Source of the DNA: an uncultured Beijerinckiaceae bacterium
GTDB taxonomy: Bacteria > Pseudomonadota > Alphaproteobacteria > Rhizobiales > Beijerinckiaceae
DNA length: 18,067 nt
NCBI GenBank assembly: GCA_937863205.1
Contig: CALMGA010000091.1
Location: 1 to 18,067, forward strand
Direction of reading: 5' to 3'
Below the pieces are notes generated by a model that was not told where the DNA came from, did not search any database, and saw only the letters and a program-made list of their open reading frames with translations. Shown here piece by piece: positions 1 to 7,389 of this stretch; position 1 is the first letter of the stretch, and every line of letters begins with the position of its first letter. The position numbers and the translations under genes were made by a program.

Positions 1-348
1 CACCAGCGCCCGGCCGTCGACGATCGCCTTGATCTCGCTGACGTCCTCGGGGCGCTGCACGAAGGAGGCGGCGATCCAGTCGACGCCGATCTCCAGCGCC
101 GCCTGGAGGTCGGCATGGTCCTTCAGGGCAGCGTTCAGGTTGGCGACGTAGGCCGCAGGGTGCTTGTCGTGATGCAACTCCATGGTCGGCCGGTCGACCG
201 AGGGTTCGTTGGCGTCGTAGGCGTAGGGCAGCGGCGGCAGTATGAAGGGGCCGGCGGCGGCCTGGGCGACGGCCGCCCCCGGAGCAAGGACCCGAGGTAT
301 CGCGGCGAGGGCGGCGGTGCCGGAAAGAACCGTTCGGCGATCAAACAT
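1..348 (-). pseudogene. Chimeric reading frame: exported superoxide dismutase N-terminus fused to a pyruvate kinase segment (runs off the window)
   Basis: The minus-strand frame from the ATG at 348 is open for 116 codons to the window edge. Residues 1-29 look like a Tat signal peptide (twin arginine in [10 protein letters not shown], then Ala-rich, ending AVAQA). Residues 34-78 match the N-terminal domain of Fe/Mn superoxide dismutase: [12 protein letters not shown], then MELHHDKH with His59 at the first metal-ligand position, then [12 protein letters not shown]. From about residue 79 the sequence switches to the pyruvate kinase barrel ([27 protein letters not shown]). The C-terminal SOD domain with the other three metal ligands is missing, as is the front of pyruvate kinase. 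The switch falls where both families can read K-D-x-A-D-L (positions 106-123), suggesting a short-homology join. Neither enzyme activity is expected. A genuine deletion fusion and an assembly chimera cannot be told apart here. Family assignments on both sides are clear. Confidence 0.8.
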
Positions 349-1562
349 TGCGAGGGATCCTGAGGGTGCGGGCAGCGGGATCGCAGCCCGGATCGGCCGG
401 CCCGCCGGCTTGGTCACGATGGAAAAAGCGTCAATGGTCATGCCGGGCGCGTTGCGGGTTGCGCCTCGCCTCTTGCGGGTGAACGCGCGACAGCGGTCGG
501 ATCCTTCCTGATGTCAAGTCTCTTCGAGCAACCCTCGCCGAGGTCGCGATTGGTGTCGGCTCTTCAGTCGAAGATCTTCCCCCGCAGGCCCTTCGCCGGG
601 ACTGGAGGACCGATCTCCGGGGTGCGGGATCGATCGTCAGGGTCGCGCCCCAGGCGAGCGCGTTCTCCCGCGCGGGGCAGGGCGGGAACGATCGACAAGC
701 GTCGTCGCAAGCACCGGCTGTCCGGCCGAACAGGCTCGGGCAAAGGCATCCACGGACTTGCCGCCGGGTTCGCGCGCGACGTCTTGAGGCGGCGTGGGGG
801 CCCGAAAGGCTTCGCGAACGGATCGGTTGCCGACGCTGGAACAACGTCGTTGGAGGGCGCTATGGACGGCCATCTTGCGCTTGGGCTAGGGATGGACATG
901 TCGATTCTGCCGGCGACTTTCTTTGATCCGGCAATCGCCAGCGGGCGGCGACATGCTCACAAGGTGTTACGGGAAGCTCGACAGCCCATGCGGCACCCAC
1001 CAAGCGCGCTTCGGTCAACGCGACCTGCCGTCGGCTGCCGATCCGATCCGACGCCTGCGGGCGCGATCGCGGCGTGTCGACCCGCTGCGTTGGGGAGGCC
1101 CACTGCCGCCGAGCGTGGAGGCCGGATTATCGCTCGGCACCGCCGCTTCAGGCGGCCGGCACTTGGCCGCGAAGGCATCGACCGGCGTGGCGATTTTCTC
1201 GGCCTCCGTTGAGCTTGCCGGCGCATCGCGATGCCGCTCGATCGCCTGAGCCGCCGCGCGAAGGTGGTCGCGGCTTCGGAATGTCCGTGGCTGCGCCTCT
1301 TCGCGCTGGAACGCGGTATCGGACGTGGCGCACCGATATTCCGCCGCGTGGCTCCGAAGGGCGCGGCCGGTCATGCAGCCGTGCCCGCCAACCCCTCCGG
1401 ACAGGTTCCGCGCCTGCCGAAGATCGAACAAACCTCGACCGACCTCCTCAACGAAGGCGGATCATGGGTGGCTCGAGCGAGCTATCTCCTGCAACCGCGC
1501 GTCATGCTTGCCGGGGTTGTCGCGCCATCCAACATGTGACCGTTGCTGAACAGGGATAATGA
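349..1562. other. 1.2 kb stretch with no recognisable gene
   Basis: Several overlapping open frames exist on both strands, as expected in very GC-rich DNA. They are rich in Arg, Pro, Ser and Gly and show no family motif. A minus-strand stretch near 1160-1300 reads somewhat like a helical small protein (RDHLRAAAQAIERHRDAP), but I cannot support it as a gene. An AGGA lies about 12 nt upstream of the ATG at 348. The region may hold decayed genes or the promoters of its two divergent neighbours. Confidence 0.5.
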
Positions 1563-1919
1563 ATGCGCCGCTACCTCACCGCTCTCGCCCTTGTTGTCGT
1601 CGCGACGACAGCCCATGCCGCCTCGCCCAGTGGCGAATGGCTCGTGCAAGATCGAACAGCGCGCGTGCTGATCCGGAAATGCGGACCCAACCTTTGCGGA
1701 AAGCTGTCGTGGAGTTCGGACGGCAAGGAAGTCGGCCGCTCCATCCTTATCGATATGAAGCCGGACGGCGGGCGTTGGACCGGAACGGTTGTCGATGTCC
1801 GGGATGGCACAAGCTACCTCGCGCATGTCTCGCTTCAGTCCGACAGCGTCTTGAAGGTCGACGGATGCGTCATGGGCGGCGCGATCTGTGGCGGCGAAAC
1901 CTGGACGCGTTACAGGTAG
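1563..1919 (+). CDS. Exported DUF2147 family protein
   Basis: This 118-residue protein starts with a Sec signal peptide (MRRYLTALALVVVATTAHA, probable cleavage after AHA at about residue 19). The rest follows the DUF2147 pattern: GEWLVQD near the mature N-terminus, then CGPNLCGKLSW with a Cys pair, a WTGTVVDVRDG segment, and a C-terminal GCVMGGAICGGETWTR with a second Cys pair. The four Cys may form disulfides in the periplasm. The family's biochemical function is not established; members are small exported beta-rich proteins common in Proteobacteria. The start is supported by AGGG at 1552-1555, 7 nt before the ATG. It stands alone, with more than 400 nt before the next gene, so it is probably monocistronic. 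Confidence 0.88.
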   Translation: MRRYLTALALVVVATTAHAASPSGEWLVQDRTARVLIRKCGPNLCGKLSWSSDGKEVGRSILIDMKPDGGRWTGTVVDVRDGTSYLAHVSLQSDSVLKVDGCVMGGAICGGETWTRYR

Positions 1920-2321
1920 CGAGCCGGCGCTCGAACATCGCATTCGGTTCGATGCCGCAGGTGACGCATTGCCGCGCGCACGGACTGGGCCGCGCGCATG
2001 GACTGGCGACGACCTGATCGAAGCCTTGGCCATCCCGCCTTGTTCGAGGTGATCCTTCGACCGGAATGGGAAGACCGAGCAGCCTTGTCATGAACCGCGC
2101 CGCCATGACGTTCCGTCGCGCGCGGCCCTCCATCCTCGATGCGGCAACAGGCGCGGACGTCACGGCCGGCCCGACCGCTTCGGACCGCACTCGCCTCGGA
2201 CCGGCCTGCGCCTCAGCTCAAGGGCGAGGCAGGAGCTGGTCGGTGTGCGTCCCTATGTTACACTGCCCCAAACGCGTCCGACGATTTAGGAGGATCCGGC
2301 ACGTGGCCCGGCGGCTGCGGC
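1920..2321. other. Intergenic region upstream of the polyketide synthase operon
   Basis: No gene is recognised in these 402 nt. A TATGTTACACT stretch near 2255-2265 is less GC-rich than its surroundings and could hold a -10 element, but no convincing -35 partner is seen. A perfect Shine-Dalgarno sequence AGGAGG lies at 2288-2293, unusually far (28 nt) from the best polyketide synthase start. Confidence 0.4.
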
Positions 2322-3392
2322 ATGGGCATGCATCCATTGAAGACGTCCGCGCACCTGCTGTCCGTCGCGACGGCATCGCCGCCTCACGTGATAACCCAGG
2401 CCGAGGTTTCGGAGCTTGCCGGCGCGCTTTTCGGCTCGCGCTACGATGAGTTCGCGCGCTTGTCGCGGGTGTTCGGGACGAGCAGCGGAATCGTGACGCG
2501 CCAAGCCGTGCAGCCGTTGGCCTGGTATGTCCAGCCCCTCGGGTGGCCGGAGCGGACAGCCGCCTTCGTGCAGGGCGGCAAGGCGTTGTTCATCGAGGCC
2601 GCACGCAAGGCTTTGGCTGGCGCCGGCGTGGGTGCCGCGGAGGTCGACACCGTCGTCTTCGCCAGTTCAACGGGGATCTCGACGCCGAGCCTCGAAGCGC
2701 TGGTGATGGACGAGATGGGCTTCCGCTCCGACATCACCCGCGTCCCGCTGTTCGGTCTGGGCTGCGCCGGCGGCGTCACCGGGCTTTCGATCGCAGCCCG
2801 CCTCGCCGAAGCGCGTCCCGGCACCAACGTCCTGTTCGTCGTCATCGAGCTGTGCACCGTTTCGTTCAGGCTCGACACCCTGACCCCGGCCAACATCGTC
2901 GCGACCGCCCTGTTCGGCGACGGCGGCGCCGCCTGCGTGCTGCGCGCCGGCGACGGAGGCTTGGCGTCGGTGGAGGCCAGCGGCGAGCATACCTGGCCGG
3001 GTACGCTGGACATCATGGGCTGGAACGTGGAGCCGGAAGGGCTCGGCGTCATCTTCGCGCAAGCGATCCCGCCGTTCGCCCATGAGCATGTCGGGCCGGC
3101 GATCGACGGCATCCTCGCCCGCTCCGGCCACGTGCAGGCCGATGTCGATCGATTCATCTGTCATCCCGGCGGCAAGCGCGTCGTGCTGGCGCTGGAAAGC
3201 GCGCTGTCGCTGCGGCCGGGCACGCTCGACCACGAGCGCGCAGTCCTGTCGGCCCACGGCAACATGTCGTCACCCACGGTCCTTTTCGTTCTCGATCGCG
3301 TGCTCAAGCGCGGGCTGCCGGAGTGTTCCCTTCTCAATGCGATGGGTCCCGGCTTCACCTCGAGCTGCGTGATGCTGAGACGCGCCGCGTGA
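2322..3392 (+). CDS. Type III polyketide synthase (chalcone/stilbene synthase superfamily)
   Basis: A 356-residue protein, the usual size of a bacterial type III PKS. These homodimeric thiolase-fold enzymes extend a CoA (often long-chain acyl) starter with malonyl-CoA, using one active site and no carrier protein, to give alkylpyrones, alkylresorcinols or phloroglucinols. The full triad is visible: Cys148 in LFGLGCAGG, His281 in FICHPGGKR and Asn314 in SAHGNMSSPT. The C-terminal GPGFTSSCVML matches the GFGPG-type loop. The family-like N-terminus (HLLSVATASPPHVITQAEV) supports ATG 2322 or 2328. A strong AGGAGG at 2288-2293 is too distant and better spaced for an out-of-frame GTG at 2303. Its stop overlaps the start of the ICMT-family gene (GTGA), so the two are probably translationally coupled. 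Neighbouring methyltransferases and an exporter suggest a secondary-metabolite operon. Starter specificity is not readable. Confidence 0.93.
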   Translation: MGMHPLKTSAHLLSVATASPPHVITQAEVSELAGALFGSRYDEFARLSRVFGTSSGIVTRQAVQPLAWYVQPLGWPERTAAFVQGGKALFIEAARKALAGAGVGAAEVDTVVFASSTGISTPSLEALVMDEMGFRSDITRVPLFGLGCAGGVTGLSIAARLAEARPGTNVLFVVIELCTVSFRLDTLTPANIVATALFGDGGAACVLRAGDGGLASVEASGEHTWPGTLDIMGWNVEPEGLGVIFAQAIPPFAHEHVGPAIDGILARSGHVQADVDRFICHPGGKRVVLALESALSLRPGTLDHERAVLSAHGNMSSPTVLFVLDRVLKRGLPECSLLNAMGPGFTSSCVMLRRAA

Positions 3393-3898
3393 CCCTGGCG
3401 CCCGTTGTTCTGGCGCTGGTAACGATGCAAAGACTCGGCGAACTGGTGCTTGCCCGCCGAAACACCCGCGGCCTCCTGAGCCGGGGCGGCATCGAGGTCG
3501 CACCGCGGCACTATCCCGCGATCATCGCCTGCCATACGCTGTGGCTCGCCAGCCTTTGGCTGTTGGGCTGGTCAAGGCCCATCGCATGGGGGTGGCTGGC
3601 GCTGTTCATGATGTTGCAGGCGATGCGCGGCTGGGTCCTGACGACGCTCGGCCCCCGCTGGACGACGCGGATCATCGTCGTTCCCGGCGAAACCCTGGTC
3701 GCGCGCGGCCCCTACCGCTGGCTCAAGCACCCCAACTACGCGGTGGTCGTCGCCGAGATCGCGGTGCTGCCTCTCGCCCTGGGACTGCCGCTCGTCGCGC
3801 TGGTGTTCTCCCTGGCGAACGCCTGCGTCCTTTTCGTTCGCGTCCGCGCCGAGACCAAGGCGCTGGGCAGCGGAATCCTTGATGCGCGCGCAGCCTAG
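3389..3898 (+). CDS. ICMT-family (isoprenylcysteine carboxyl methyltransferase-like) membrane methyltransferase
   Basis: A 169-residue integral membrane protein with about four to five hydrophobic segments. It carries the ICMT/PEMT-type C-terminal motifs: RGPYRWLKHPNY around residues 106-117 (SAM-binding RHPxY-like) and the later RVRAETKAL. The early LQRLGELVLARRNTR-like segment (here TMQRLGEL) is typical of homologues encoded next to type III PKS genes. In Bacillus subtilis the comparable bpsB product O-methylates alkylpyrones made by BpsA, so SAM-dependent O-methylation of the PKS product in the membrane is likely here by analogy. The GTG start at 3389 overlaps the PKS stop by 4 nt; an internal ATG at 3425 would remove the first hydrophobic residues. 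The 3' end overlaps the exporter gene by 17 nt, indicating one transcript. Confidence 0.88.
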   Translation: MTLAPVVLALVTMQRLGELVLARRNTRGLLSRGGIEVAPRHYPAIIACHTLWLASLWLLGWSRPIAWGWLALFMMLQAMRGWVLTTLGPRWTTRIIVVPGETLVARGPYRWLKHPNYAVVVAEIAVLPLALGLPLVALVFSLANACVLFVRVRAETKALGSGILDARAA

Positions 3899-5462
3899 CG
3901 AGCGGCCGGATCGGTCGGTTTCGCCGCGAACCGTGGGCGGCTTCGTGGCGATGAGCGTGGGCATGTTCATGGCGATCCTCGACGTCCAGGTCGTGGCGAC
4001 GTCGCTGCCCACGATCGGGATCGCGCTCGACATCGACGACTCCGCGATGAGCTGGATCCAGACGAGCTACCTCATCGCCGAGGTGATCGCGATTCCGCTC
4101 ACCGGCGTCCTGACGCGCGTGCTCAGCATGCGCTGGCTGTTCGTGATCGCCGTCTCGTTCTTCACCCTCGCCTCGTTGGGCTGCGCCCAGAGCACGAGCT
4201 TCGCCGGGCTGATCTCCTGGCGGGTCGTACAGGGCTTTTCCGGCGGCACGCTGATCCCTGCGGTCTTCGCGGCCGTGTTTCTGCTCTTCCCGGTGCGTCA
4301 TCACGCCATGGCGACGACGCTTGCCGGCGTTCTCGCCGTTCTCGCACCCACCGTGGGACCCATCGTCGGCGGCTGGATCACCCAGACCTTCGAATGGAAC
4401 TGGCTGTTCCTCATCAACGTCGGACCCGGGATCGCCGCCACCATCGCCGCCGGCTTCCTGCTGCCGCGGGAGGCGACCGACCTCACCCACCTGCGCAGGA
4501 TCGACGTGGTCTCCCTCCTCGCCCTGGCGGTCGGGCTCTGCGCGCTGGAACTCGCGCTCACGCAGGCGCCGAAAAACGGCTGGCTGTCGCTCCCGATCCT
4601 GGCCCTGCTCGCGACGAGCTTGTCGTGCGCAGGTCTTTTCATCGCGCGGACGCACCGTTCGGCTTGTCCGATCGTCGACCTCGCCCTCTTTTCCGACAGG
4701 TGCTTCGCCGTCGGCTGCGCGCTGAGCTTCATGCTCGGCGCCGGACTGTTCGGCACGATCTATCTCATGCCCGTCTTTCTCGGCCTGGTGCGCGGGCATG
4801 ACGCGCTGGAGATCGGCGAGATCATGCTCGTCACCGGCATCGTGCAACTGGTCACCGCGCCACTGGCCGTGGTTCTTGAAACGCGCGTCGACTCCCGCCT
4901 TCTGACCGTCGCCGCCTTTCTCGTCTTCGCCATCGGTCTCGGCCTCAGCGCCTTTCAAACCATCGACACGGACTTCGCGGGCATGGTCCTGCCCCAGGCG
5001 CTCCGCGGTCTCGCGATCATGTTCTGCCTGCTGGCCCCGACCAACCTCGCGCTCAGCCGACTCGCGCCCTCCCTCGTCGCCGACGGCAGCGGCGTCTTCA
5101 ATCTGATGCGCAACCTCGGGGGAGCGGTCGGACTGGCGGCGATCGATTCGCTGATCTACGGCCGCCTGCCGGTCTTGGCGGAGGCCATTCTGAGCCGCCT
5201 CAAGGCGGGCGACGTCGCGACCGCCAAGGCGATCGGCTTGCCGCTTGACGCCTTTCTCGCCCACAGGTCGATGCCCCTCGACGACGGGACGCGGGCGGCG
5301 CTGTCGGGCTTCGTGAAAAAGGCGGCGCTGACGCAGGCGATCAACGAGGCGTGGGCGCTGCTCGCGGTTCTCACCGTCGCGGCCATCGCCGCCCTGGCGT
5401 TCGTCCGTTCGCGCGCCTTCGCCAATCGCGTGGAAGCGCCGATGTTGGCCGCCGAGGTTTAA
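3882..5462 (+). CDS. MFS exporter, DHA2 (EmrB/QacA-like, 14-TM) family
   Basis: A 526-residue, strongly hydrophobic protein of the DHA2 drug:proton antiporter family. Helix 1 carries MAILDVQVVATSLPTI, matching the family's LD-x-TIVNVALP motif. Helix 2 has WIQTSYLIAEVIAIPL, the A-loop region has RVVQGFSGGTLIP, and the antiporter motif C appears as APTVGPIVGGW near residues 153-164. Length and hydrophobic periodicity fit 14 helices. Unlike full EmrAB systems, no membrane-fusion (EmrA) gene is adjacent. The start is the ATG at 3882; a TTG directly before it is less likely. It overlaps the ICMT gene, so it is the third gene of the PKS operon and probably exports the methylated product or gives self-protection. 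A repeat element with two hairpins follows its stop directly. Confidence 0.9.
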   Translation: MRAQPSERPDRSVSPRTVGGFVAMSVGMFMAILDVQVVATSLPTIGIALDIDDSAMSWIQTSYLIAEVIAIPLTGVLTRVLSMRWLFVIAVSFFTLASLGCAQSTSFAGLISWRVVQGFSGGTLIPAVFAAVFLLFPVRHHAMATTLAGVLAVLAPTVGPIVGGWITQTFEWNWLFLINVGPGIAATIAAGFLLPREATDLTHLRRIDVVSLLALAVGLCALELALTQAPKNGWLSLPILALLATSLSCAGLFIARTHRSACPIVDLALFSDRCFAVGCALSFMLGAGLFGTIYLMPVFLGLVRGHDALEIGEIMLVTGIVQLVTAPLAVVLETRVDSRLLTVAAFLVFAIGLGLSAFQTIDTDFAGMVLPQALRGLAIMFCLLAPTNLALSRLAPSLVADGSGVFNLMRNLGGAVGLAAIDSLIYGRLPVLAEAILSRLKAGDVATAKAIGLPLDAFLAHRSMPLDDGTRAALSGFVKKAALTQAINEAWALLAVLTVAAIAALAFVRSRAFANRVEAPMLAAEV

Positions 5463-5558
5463 AGCATCGGACCCCAAAACGGGCCCGGTCCGATGCTCTA
5501 ACTCATTGTGCCGCATCGGACTAATCCGAAAACCGCCGCGCACTTTTCGGTTTGATGC
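5463..5558. repeat. GCATCGGA-type palindromic intergenic repeat, possible bidirectional terminator
   Basis: It lies between the convergent exporter and UbiG-like genes. The first hairpin has perfect 11-nt arms, AGCATCGGACC (5463-5473) and GGTCCGATGCT (5487-5497), with a 13-nt loop. The second spans about 5513-5558: outer GCATC (5513-5517) pairs with GATGC (5554-5558), and inner CCGAAAA (5526-5532) pairs with TTTTCGG (5544-5550). Elements of this consensus recur in Rhizobiales intergenic DNA (recalled knowledge). A related copy is at 16218-16288. It may fold in RNA and end both converging transcripts, though no strong U-run follows. Confidence 0.75.
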
Positions 5559-5559
5559 T

Positions 5560-6255
5560 TTAGCCGCGCCGGGCGTGGCCGATGAAGCCGACCGCGAGCG
5601 TCGGCAAGCGGCCGAAGGTGAAGTCGAGGTCGCGGTCGAGACCGCGGGGTCCGAAGCCCTCGAAGGACGACACGGCGAACCCGAGCGCCGCGAGCTTCGC
5701 CGCCATCTCCTGCGGCGTGATGAAGAGGCGGGGATCGTGCGTGCCGCGGGGCAGGATGCGCAGAACGCGCTCCGCCATCGTCACCGCCACGAAGGCGGCC
5801 AGCGCCGTGCGGTTGACCGTGTTGAACACGAACAGGCCGCCGGGCTTGAGGACGCGATGGATCTCGCCCATCGTCCTGTCGAGATCCTCGACATGCTCCA
5901 GCACGTCGACGCAGACCACGATGTCGACGCAGCCGTCCGCGAGATCCAGCCTTTCGCCGGGCGCGACCCGGTAGTCGATCGCGAGACCCGCGTCGCGCGC
6001 GTGCGCGGTTGCCGCCGCGACCGCGCCTGCGCTGGGATCGACGCCGATCACGCGGGCGCCGCGCCGCGCCAAGGCTTCCGCCATGAAGCCGCCGCCGCAC
6101 CCGAGGTCGAGCACGGTGCGCTCGTGCCAGTCGGCGACGACGCGGTCGAGGTAAACGAAGCGGCCCGGCGCCAGCTTGCGCAACTGCCGCAAGCCGCGCA
6201 CCGAGCCGCCCCACCAGTCGCTTTGCTGGAAGATCGGGAGCTGTTGCGTCATCAT
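5560..6255 (-). CDS. UbiG-like class I SAM-dependent methyltransferase
   Basis: A 231-residue Rossmann-fold methyltransferase. Motif I is VLDLGCGGG (residues 48-56), followed by VIGVDPS and the motif II/III region with VVCVDVLEHV. The LKPGGLFVFNTVNRT segment and C-terminal GFGPRGLDRD-like region match UbiG, the O-methyltransferase of ubiquinone synthesis. The N-terminal DWWGG plus LRQLRKLAPGRFVYL resembles UbiG, but the usual LHxxNPxR is diverged. This argues for a paralogue acting on another phenolic or catechol substrate, such as the polyketide product, rather than the housekeeping enzyme. It starts with a double ATG at 6255/6252. The ATG overlaps the TGA of the upstream membrane methyltransferase (ATGA), indicating coupling. 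Soluble, cytoplasmic. Confidence 0.88.
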   Translation of the reverse strand: MMTQQLPIFQQSDWWGGSVRGLRQLRKLAPGRFVYLDRVVADWHERTVLDLGCGGGFMAEALARRGARVIGVDPSAGAVAAATAHARDAGLAIDYRVAPGERLDLADGCVDIVVCVDVLEHVEDLDRTMGEIHRVLKPGGLFVFNTVNRTALAAFVAVTMAERVLRILPRGTHDPRLFITPQEMAAKLAALGFAVSSFEGFGPRGLDRDLDFTFGRLPTLAVGFIGHARRG

Positions 6256-7001
6256 CGCGGGGAGCGCTGCGCCACCGGGCGCGGCCATGGCACCCAATAG
6301 GGGACGAGGCGGCGGTAGCTGGCGAACTCCGCCCCGAAAAGGCGCCGGAAGCGGGCTTCCTTGAACAACGGCCCGACGAGGCAATAAAGCGTCAGGACGG
6401 CAGCGACGGCGAGCTGGTCCGGCGTCCACCACGGCACGGTCCACAGCGTCAGCGCGAAAGCGACGTAGATGGGCTGACGGCACAGGCGGAACAGGCCGCG
6501 GCGGGGCATCGGCGGATAGACCGGCTTGCGCCCGCGCGCCACCGCCCACCAGCCGAGCAACCCCACCTGGAGGGGAAAGCCGGCATCGACGATGGACTTG
6601 AGCAGCAGCAGCCAAGCGACGGCGTAGAGCCCGCAGGTCGCGACCAGCCATGGGCCGCCGGCACGCCACCAAACGACGCCGCTCGGCGTCCACAGCAGGA
6701 ACAGCAAGCCGACCTGAACCGAGGCGATCGTCGCATAGGTCGTGGTCGACAACCGCCCGCCGAGACCCAGCGGTGCCAGGCGGCCGAGAAGCTGACGTCC
6801 GCGTCGCGACAGCAGCAGCGAGTGGGCGAGGGGGAACTGCAGCAGGAGAACGCAATCCGCGATCTCGCGCCAGGGCGAGGGCAACGATCCCCGGCACCGG
6901 CTCATGCCGAAGGCCATCTCGAACATCATCGCGCCGACGCCGAGCGTGAAAAGTGTGTGGCACGACACCCCGTAGGCGACGGCGATCCCGCGCTCGGCCA
7001 A
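6252..7001 (-). CDS. Membrane methyltransferase of the isoprenylcysteine methyltransferase-like superfamily
   Basis: A 249-residue polytopic membrane protein with about six hydrophobic segments (first one GVSCHTLFTLGVGAMMFEMAFGM). The C-terminal signature RLCRQPIYVAFAL, then WTVPWWTPDQ and FKEARFRRLFG...YRRLVPYWVPW, is that of ICMT/NnrU-like membrane methyltransferases. It is clearly a different subfamily from the product of 3389-3898. Its substrate is unknown; a lipid or small hydrophobic thiol or phenol acceptor is plausible. No ATG lies upstream of the first helix. The most reasonable start is TTG at 7001; in-frame GTG codons just upstream lie inside a 15-bp tandem repeat, and no Shine-Dalgarno sequence is seen. 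The stop overlaps the UbiG-like gene by 4 nt, so the two methyltransferases form an operon running toward the PKS genes. Confidence 0.78.
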   Translation of the reverse strand: MAERGIAVAYGVSCHTLFTLGVGAMMFEMAFGMSRCRGSLPSPWREIADCVLLLQFPLAHSLLLSRRGRQLLGRLAPLGLGGRLSTTTYATIASVQVGLLFLLWTPSGVVWWRAGGPWLVATCGLYAVAWLLLLKSIVDAGFPLQVGLLGWWAVARGRKPVYPPMPRRGLFRLCRQPIYVAFALTLWTVPWWTPDQLAVAAVLTLYCLVGPLFKEARFRRLFGAEFASYRRLVPYWVPWPRPVAQRSPR

Positions 7002-7389
7002 GCGGCTCGGCACTGTTCGGCTCGGCACTGTTCGGCTCGGCACTGTTGGGCTTGGCACGAGGAGGCGGACTCCGGATGTCGGCGCTGGAACCGTTCTACC
7101 ATGCCGGTCGGTCTTCCCAAGGATCACGGCAGTGCGTGCGATCGGCGCACGCAGGCTGCGTGCCGAACTTGCCCGAAGCACCGGCGGCGCCGGGATCGCC
7201 CCGCCGAGCGTTACCTCATCGGCCTTCGACGTCACACTATGTCCTCTGGACAAAGGCCGTGCTTGCAGCGACGCCTTGAAACCTGTCTGGCTCAACAAAT
7301 TGGTGTGCGATGGGCATCGAGAACGGCCGCGAAGAACACGGCGGCGCGTGTCCCGGATCGGGCGAGCCGGCCGCATCCGCCCGCCGGCG
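7002..7389. other. Divergent intergenic region between the membrane methyltransferase and the SDR gene
   Basis: These 388 nt separate two divergently transcribed genes and should hold both promoters. Apart from the 15-bp tandem repeat at the methyltransferase side, no element is clear. Long open frames cross the region on both strands, but their predicted sequence (Arg/Pro/Ser-rich) shows no family resemblance and stops resembling protein just before the SDR glycine-rich loop. Confidence 0.5.
7003..7058. repeat. 15-bp tandem repeat (three perfect units plus one degenerate)
   Basis: The unit CGGCTCGGCACTGTT occurs three times head to tail (7003-7017, 7018-7032, 7033-7047). A degenerate unit follows, with GGGCTTGGCAC at 7048-7058. 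It begins 2 nt upstream of the presumed TTG start of the minus-strand membrane methyltransferase. Read in that gene's frame it encodes Thr-Val-Pro-Ser-Arg repeats, so it could be either a leader/promoter-region repeat or an N-terminal peptide repeat if translation starts at a GTG further upstream. Confidence 0.9.

Noticed and set aside
511..1212. 233-codon plus-strand frame in the 5' gene-poor region
   Set aside because: Arg/Gly/Ser-rich, no motif, no ribosome binding site, and competing frames of similar quality on both strands.
2139..2321. Upstream extension of the PKS reading frame
   Set aside because: The added 61 residues do not resemble the family, whose N-terminus begins close to the ATG at 2322/2328.
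3723..5543. 606-codon open frame on the minus strand
   Set aside because: It is antisense to the ICMT and MFS genes; its product is dominated by Arg, Asp, Glu, Gly and His, as expected from the complement of hydrophobic GC-rich codons.
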